In this document: positions 59,925 through 64,000 of the stretch, piece by piece
How the letters are laid out: the number at the start of each line of letters is the position of its first letter
Numbering within the stretch: the first letter of the stretch is position 1
Assembly: GCF_024699985.1 (NCBI RefSeq)
Contig: NZ_JAJONA010000001.1
Coordinates: 1,116,001 to 1,180,000, forward strand
DNA length: 64,000 nucleotides
Direction: 5' to 3'
Source: Phenylobacterium sp. J367
GTDB taxonomy: Bacteria; Pseudomonadota; Alphaproteobacteria; Caulobacterales; Caulobacteraceae
The notes under the pieces: model-generated
The model's database searches: none
What the model saw: only the letters and a program-made list of their open reading frames with translations
Told to the model about the DNA's origin: nothing
Made by a program: the position numbers and the translations under genes

Positions 59925-60361
59925 CAGTCCTCGTCCTTCCAGGAGTCCGACGGCGGCTGCGGCCGGAGATCCTGGGCGACGCGCGGATCGGCGAACAGGC
60001 GGTTCATCCGGGCGGCCTCGTTGAAGCTCTCGTCGTGGAGGAAGCGCAGGTCCGGCGTGAACTTCATGTCGATGTGCTTGCCGAGGCGGCCGCGCAGGAA
60101 CTTGGCGTGACGGTTCAGGCCGGCGACCACCTCCTCCGCATGGCCGCCGCCCAGCGGCTCGACGAACACCGTGGCGTGGCGCAGGTCCGGGCTCATGCGG
60201 ATCTCGGTGACGGTCACCGAGACGCCTTCAAGGGCGCTGTCGGTGATGTCCTCCTCGCGCAGGACCTCGACCAGGGCGTGTCGCATGAGTTCGCCGGCGC
60301 GCAGCTGGCGCTGGGTCGGCCCCTGGGGCGCCCCTTTGTTGTGATGGGAATGACGGGACAT
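59924..60361 (-). CDS. rbfA: Ribosome-binding factor A
   Basis: RbfA helps mature the 30S subunit and acts in cold adaptation. The 145-residue protein has the KH-like fold, with [18 protein letters not shown] at the start, [19 protein letters not shown] in the middle and [19 protein letters not shown]. Its TGA overlaps the truB ATG, so the genes are coupled. It is separated from infB by three unrelated genes. Confidence 0.95.
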   Translation of the reverse strand: MSRHSHHNKGAPQGPTQRQLRAGELMRHALVEVLREEDITDSALEGVSVTVTEIRMSPDLRHATVFVEPLGGGHAEEVVAGLNRHAKFLRGRLGKHIDMKFTPDLRFLHDESFNEAARMNRLFADPRVAQDLRPQPPSDSWKDED

Positions 60362-60459
60362 TTTCGTAGCCTTCTGGGACCTGGGGCGCGGATCGGACGC
60401 CTCCCGCAGGGGAAGGGCGGGCTTCTAGTCGCGCGACGCCGCGAAGTCCAGCGCCGAGG

Positions 60460-61266
60460 TCACACCGCGGCGGTGCGCGACTTGAAGAAGGCGATCACCC
60501 GCTGCTCGGCGCGCTTGGTCTCGCCGTCCTCGCGCAGGTTGATGGTCAGGACCGAGTGCGGGTGGGGGAGGCCGCCGCCGGGCCTCGCCTCCGCGGGGTC
60601 GATGTCCCACCGCTCGAACCGGTCGCCGAACTCGGCCTCGTAACGGTCGAAGCGTTCGCGCGGCACGACGGGGTCGCCCTCGAAGCGCAGGCCGATGGCG
60701 TTGAGATCTTCCTCCGCGAACCGCCGCCGCGCGCAGGCGATCTCGGCGGCGGAGAGGTCGATGGACCGGGCGCGCTTTGCCTTGCCCGGCAGGATCGGCA
60801 GCGGCAGCGAAGGCTGGGAGACCACCGGCGCGACCACCGCCGGCTCGGTCATCATGGCGAGCGCGAAGCCGCCGGTGAAGCACATGCCGACCGCGCCGAC
60901 CCCGCGCCCACCGCACTCCGCATGGGCCTTGCGGGCCAGCGCGCGCAGCCACTCGACGATCGGGCTGGAGCGGTCGGTCGCCCAGACGTCGAACTCGCGG
61001 CGGATGCAGATGCCCTTCAGGATCTCCCGGGCCCCGTAGCCGGGGGTCACCGAACGGCCAGGCTCGCCGAACAGGCTCGGACAGAAGACCGTCAGGCCGG
61101 CTTCGGCCACGCGGTCGGCGAAGCGGATCACGTCCGGATGCAGGCCGGGCATCTCGTGGATCACGATCACCGCCGGACCCGCGCCACGCCGGTAGACCGG
61201 TCGTGTCCACCTGCCGGCGCTGAACTCGGACTTCTCGTACGCCGCCAGCGCCGCTTCGTAGGTCAA
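60460..61266 (-). CDS. Dienelactone hydrolase family protein
   Basis: The 268-residue alpha/beta hydrolase has the cysteine nucleophile in VGMCFTGGFAL (GxCxGG) and the early VIVIHEMPGL. A histidine near PHPHSVLT probably completes the triad. Dienelactone hydrolases open lactone rings in aromatic degradation, but family members also act on other esters. It is cytoplasmic and intact. It lies between the DUF2939 gene and rbfA, on the same strand. Confidence 0.9.
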   Translation of the reverse strand: MTYEAALAAYEKSEFSAGRWTRPVYRRGAGPAVIVIHEMPGLHPDVIRFADRVAEAGLTVFCPSLFGEPGRSVTPGYGAREILKGICIRREFDVWATDRSSPIVEWLRALARKAHAECGGRGVGAVGMCFTGGFALAMMTEPAVVAPVVSQPSLPLPILPGKAKRARSIDLSAAEIACARRRFAEEDLNAIGLRFEGDPVVPRERFDRYEAEFGDRFERWDIDPAEARPGGGLPHPHSVLTINLREDGETKRAEQRVIAFFKSRTAAV

Positions 61267-61298
61267 GGCCGCCTCCCGTCCCGGCGGCAGCCTAGCGC

Positions 61299-61805
61299 CT
61301 AGATCTTCAGTTCCGAAAGGCCGCCTTCGAAACCGGTGAGCTTCCAGGTTCCATCGACCTTGGTGAAGGTCAGGAGGCAGGCGCCCTGCTTCTCCCGGGT
61401 CGCGCAGACCCGGCCGTCGGGAAGGGTCTTCAGAGACTGGGAGATCAGGATCGGACCGGGGATCTTGGTCTGAGGCGTGTAGCCATAGTGCTCGGCGACG
61501 AGGCGGAAGACCCGGGGCTGAACCAGGGTCTCGCCGGCGAGCTCCGCCAGACCCGGCGCGAGCACCGCGGCGAGCCCGCCGAAGCGCTCGTCCTTCCTGC
61601 CCTCGGCCACCAGCCTTGCCTGGATCTCGGTCTTCAGCGCCTGGCGGTCCACATGGGCGTCGAAGGCGGCCTGGTCGTTGTCGCGGATGGAAAGCAGCAG
61701 CGCGTGCACGTCGTTGGCTGCATCGAGCTTCTGGCCGGTGGCGCAGGCGGTCAGGGCGAGCGCGGCGAGCCCCAGGACTGCGAGACGGGGGACGGCGAGA
61801 CGCAT
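61299..61805 (-). CDS. DUF2939-type lipoprotein
   Basis: The 168-residue protein begins with a lipoprotein signal (LAALALTAC) and then contains a DUF2939-like domain (LLLSIRDNDQAAFDAHVDRQ and a C-terminal FTKVDGTWKLTGFEGGL). Its role is unknown. It is intact, with a methionine start at 61805 that gives a full signal peptide. It lies 32 bases upstream of the dienelactone hydrolase gene on the same strand. Confidence 0.82.
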   Translation of the reverse strand: MRLAVPRLAVLGLAALALTACATGQKLDAANDVHALLLSIRDNDQAAFDAHVDRQALKTEIQARLVAEGRKDERFGGLAAVLAPGLAELAGETLVQPRVFRLVAEHYGYTPQTKIPGPILISQSLKTLPDGRVCATREKQGACLLTFTKVDGTWKLTGFEGGLSELKI

Positions 61806-61882
61806 GCGGGCGGGCTCCGGTTGGACTTGCCGCCTAGATAGTCGAGAAAGGGGGCGAGTTCACGGCCTGACGCGGAGCGCCC

Positions 61883-62386
61883 GTGCCCGATCCCATCCTC
61901 GAGACCGAGCGGCTGGTCTTCCATCCCTTCACGCCGGATGACTACCCTCTGCTGGCCGAGCTGCACGCCGATCCGGAGGTGCAGCGGTATATCGGAGGCG
62001 CCTGGACGCGCGAGGCGATCCAGGGGCGGCTCGACGCCTACGTCGCCGAGCAGGCGCGGTACGGCTTCTCGAAGTGGAAGGTGTTCCTCAGGGACGGGAC
62101 CTTCGTCGGCCGGTGCGGCGTGTCGCTCTGGTCCAGGAACGGCGGGTTCGAGATCGGCTACAGCCTGCGCCGGGCGGCCTGGGGACAGGGGTTGGCGACG
62201 GAGGCGGCGAAGGCGGTTCGCGACCGGTTCTGGCAGCTCAGCGACGCCGGCCATCTGAACGGCTTCACCGCGGTGGAGAACCTGCCGTCACGGCGTGTCC
62301 TTGAGCGGATCGGCATGCGCCACACCGGCGACGAGGATCTCGGCCTCGGCGGGATGAGCGCGCTCTACGTCCTGGAGCGGCCCTGA
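61883..62386 (+). CDS. GNAT acetyltransferase (RimJ/RimL-like)
   Basis: This 167-residue N-acetyltransferase has the start ILETERLVFHPFTPDDYPLL, typical of the ribosomal-protein-alanine acetyltransferase group. GYSLRRAAWGQGLATEAAKA is the acetyl-CoA pyrophosphate loop, followed by ENLPSRRVLERIGMRH. The GTG start at 61883 is preferred. The acceptor is unknown. It is convergent with infB. Confidence 0.9.
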   Translation: MPDPILETERLVFHPFTPDDYPLLAELHADPEVQRYIGGAWTREAIQGRLDAYVAEQARYGFSKWKVFLRDGTFVGRCGVSLWSRNGGFEIGYSLRRAAWGQGLATEAAKAVRDRFWQLSDAGHLNGFTAVENLPSRRVLERIGMRHTGDEDLGLGGMSALYVLERP

Positions 62387-62388
62387 AA

Positions 62389-62418
62389 AGCAGAGGCCCC
62401 GGATCGCTCCGGGGCCTC
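62389..62418 (-). terminator. Terminator between infB and the acetyltransferase gene
   Basis: GAGGCCCCGGA, loop TCGC and TCCGGGGCCTC (62393-62418) form an 11-bp stem. On the minus strand the loop reads GCGA and a CTTTTC tract follows, so it fits the end of infB; it could serve both directions. Confidence 0.85.
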
Positions 62419-62443
62419 GAACGTCTTGGCGGTGGCGCGGGCC

Positions 62444-64000
62444 CTAGAGGCTGCGCTTGACCTCTTCGAGCGTGAAGCACTCGATGGTGTCGCCGACCTT
62501 GATGTCCTGGAAGCCGAAGTGCATGCCGCACTCCTGGCCCGCGTTGACCTCGTTGACCTCGTCCTTGAAGCGCTTGAGCGTCTGCAGGGTGCCGAGTTCG
62601 AGGACCACCACGTCCTGACGGATGATCCGGACGCGGGCGCCCTTGCGGACCACGCCTTCGGTGACCCGGCAACCGGCCACGCGGCCCACCTTGGTGATGT
62701 CGAAGACCTGCAGGACTTCGGCGTTGCCGAGGAAGGTTTCGCGCTGGATCGGCGCCAGCATGCCCGAGAGCACGCCTTTGATGTCGTCGATCAGGTCGTA
62801 GATGATCGCGTAGTAGCGGATCTCGACGCCTTCGCGTTCGGCCAGCGCCTGCGCCTGCTTGGAGGCGCGGACGTTGAAGCCGATGATCGGCGAGCCGGCG
62901 CCCTTGGCCAGCATGACGTCGCTTTCGCTGATCGCGCCAGCGCCCGACAGGATGATCCGCGCGCGGACCTCGTCGGTGGCGAGCTTGTCCAGCGAACCCA
63001 CGATGGCTTCCGCCGAACCCTGCACGTCCGCCTTGATGACCAGCGGCAGCTCGGAGACCTTCTTGTCGGCGAGCCTCGCCATCATGTCGGCCAGCGACGC
63101 GCCGGCGACCGGCGAGCCGGACTTCTCGCGCTTCACGCGGACGCGGTAGGCGGTCAGCTCGCGGGCGCGGGCCTCGTTCTCCACCACGGCGAAGGGTTCG
63201 CCAGGCGCCGGCGTGCCATCGAGGCCAAGGACCTCCACCGGCACCGACGGACCCGCCGAGTCGAGCTGTTCGCCGCGCTCATTGAGCAGCGCACGGACCC
63301 GGCCGAAGGTGTCGCCGGCCACGACGATGTCGCCGCGCTTCAGCGTGCCGCGCTTCACGAGCACGGTGGACACCGCGCCGCGACCGCGGTCGAGCTTGGC
63401 CTCGATCACCACCCCGTCGGCCGTCCGGTCCGGATTGGCCTTCAGGTCGAGCACCTCGGCCTGCAGCAGAATGGCTTCGATCAGGTCGTCGAGGCCCAGC
63501 TTCTGGGTCGCGGAGACCTCGATCGCCTGGGTGTCGCCACCGAGGCTTTCGACGACGATCTCGTGCTGCAGCAGCTCGTTGATCACCCGGGTGGGATCGG
63601 CTCCCGGCTTATCGATCTTGTTGATCGCCACGATGATCGGCGCGCCGGCCGAGCGGGCGTGGTTGATGGCTTCGACGGTCTGCGGCATCACGCCGTCGTC
63701 CGCCGCGACCACCAGGACCACGATGTCGGTGACGTTGGCGCCGCGCATCCGCATCGCCGAGAAGGCGGCGTGGCCGGGCGTGTCCAGGAAGGTCACGGCC
63801 TGACCGTTTTCCAGCCGCACCTGATAGGCGCCGATGTGCTGGGTGATGCCGCCGTGCTCGCCGGCCACCACGTCGGTGGAACGGAGCGCGTCGAGCAGCG
63901 AGGTCTTGCCGTGGTCGACGTGGCCCATGACGGTGACCACCGGGGGCCGCGGCTCCAGGTGATCGTCGATGTCCTCGGCGCCGATGAAGCCTTCTTCGAC
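62444..64000 (-). CDS. infB: Translation initiation factor IF-2 (N-terminus beyond window)
   Basis: IF-2 is the GTPase that brings initiator tRNA to the 30S subunit. The G domain shows [22 protein letters not shown] and NKIDKPGA. Domains II to IV follow to the end EVKRSL. The reading frame runs off the right edge ([20 protein letters not shown] precedes the G domain), so the N-terminal region is missing. It carries its own terminator and is therefore split from rbfA transcriptionally. Confidence 0.97.
   Translation of the reverse strand, partial: VEEGFIGAEDIDDHLEPRPPVVTVMGHVDHGKTSLLDALRSTDVVAGEHGGITQHIGAYQVRLENGQAVTFLDTPGHAAFSAMRMRGANVTDIVVLVVAADDGVMPQTVEAINHARSAGAPIIVAINKIDKPGADPTRVINELLQHEIVVESLGGDTQAIEVSATQKLGLDDLIEAILLQAEVLDLKANPDRTADGVVIEAKLDRGRGAVSTVLVKRGTLKRGDIVVAGDTFGRVRALLNERGEQLDSAGPSVPVEVLGLDGTPAPGEPFAVVENEARARELTAYRVRVKREKSGSPVAGASLADMMARLADKKVSELPLVIKADVQGSAEAIVGSLDKLATDEVRARIILSGAGAISESDVMLAKGAGSPIIGFNVRASKQAQALAEREGVEIRYYAIIYDLIDDIKGVLSGMLAPIQRETFLGNAEVLQVFDITKVGRVAGCRVTEGVVRKGARVRIIRQDVVVLELGTLQTLKRFKDEVNEVNAGQECGMHFGFQDIKVGDTIECFTLEEVKRSL

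Overview
The window is a very GC-rich, gene-dense stretch of an alphaproteobacterial chromosome. Gene order (rpsT next to dnaA, then a pnp-rpsO-truB-rbfA-infB cluster), the Caulobacter-like DnaA Walker A, GANTC sites in front of dnaA, a TonB-dependent receptor and a serralysin all suggest Caulobacteraceae, probably Caulobacter or Phenylobacterium. The family is an inference from gene content; no search was run. The dnaA gene suggests the right half lies near the replication origin. No tRNA, rRNA, CRISPR array, insertion sequence or prophage was seen.

Layout. 1-8.7 kb: serralysin end, a ribBA and FMN reductase pair, an acyl-CoA ligase and acyl-CoA dehydrogenase, a VanX-like dipeptidase and a serine hydrolase. 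8.7-13.2 kb: MATE exporter and an rfbB-rfbD-rfbA operon (dTDP-rhamnose, rfbC absent). 13.3-20.7 kb: amino acid permease, DUF885 protein, a redoxin/cytochrome c/copper-monooxygenase-like/EF-hand lipoprotein, a 2-hydroxyacid dehydrogenase and a TetR regulator. 20.8-28.7 kb: LpxH-like phosphoesterase, an unusual TetR-HTH::glycosyltransferase fusion, phnCDE, and a polyamine pair (ornithine decarboxylase-like and deoxyhypusine-synthase-like). 28.7-41.2 kb: LysR regulator, M16 peptidase, Hsp70-like protein, malic enzyme, S41 peptidase, dapB, dut, coaBC. 41.3-49.6 kb: a lipoprotein resembling a BECR-type toxin domain, ubiB, ubiE, mutM, TraB/GumN protein, enoyl-CoA hydratase, SGNH hydrolase, rpsT, dnaA. 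49.6-55.8 kb: an accessory segment (DUF2332, chemoreceptor, TonB receptor) bracketed by two identical 27-bp terminator hairpins. 55.8-64 kb: a GIY-YIG-like protein and the translation/RNA-decay cluster, with a dienelactone hydrolase, a DUF2939 lipoprotein and an acetyltransferase lying between rbfA and infB.

Sequence quality. At least sixteen conserved genes, including essential ones (ribBA, dapB, coaBC, dnaA, truB), are broken by single-base indels, nearly all in short homopolymer runs. Restoring one base at each site gives a continuous family-typical protein and a length divisible by three in every complete gene. I read these as base-calling errors of an unpolished long-read assembly, so I annotate each as one CDS and give the break positions.

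The most unusual items are the TetR-HTH::glycosyltransferase fusion (21681-23090), the secreted BECR-like lipoprotein (41330-41899), the four-module redox/copper lipoprotein (16773-18851), the island after dnaA bracketed by duplicate terminators, and a MITE-like 130-bp element present in two inverted copies exactly filling convergent intergenic gaps.
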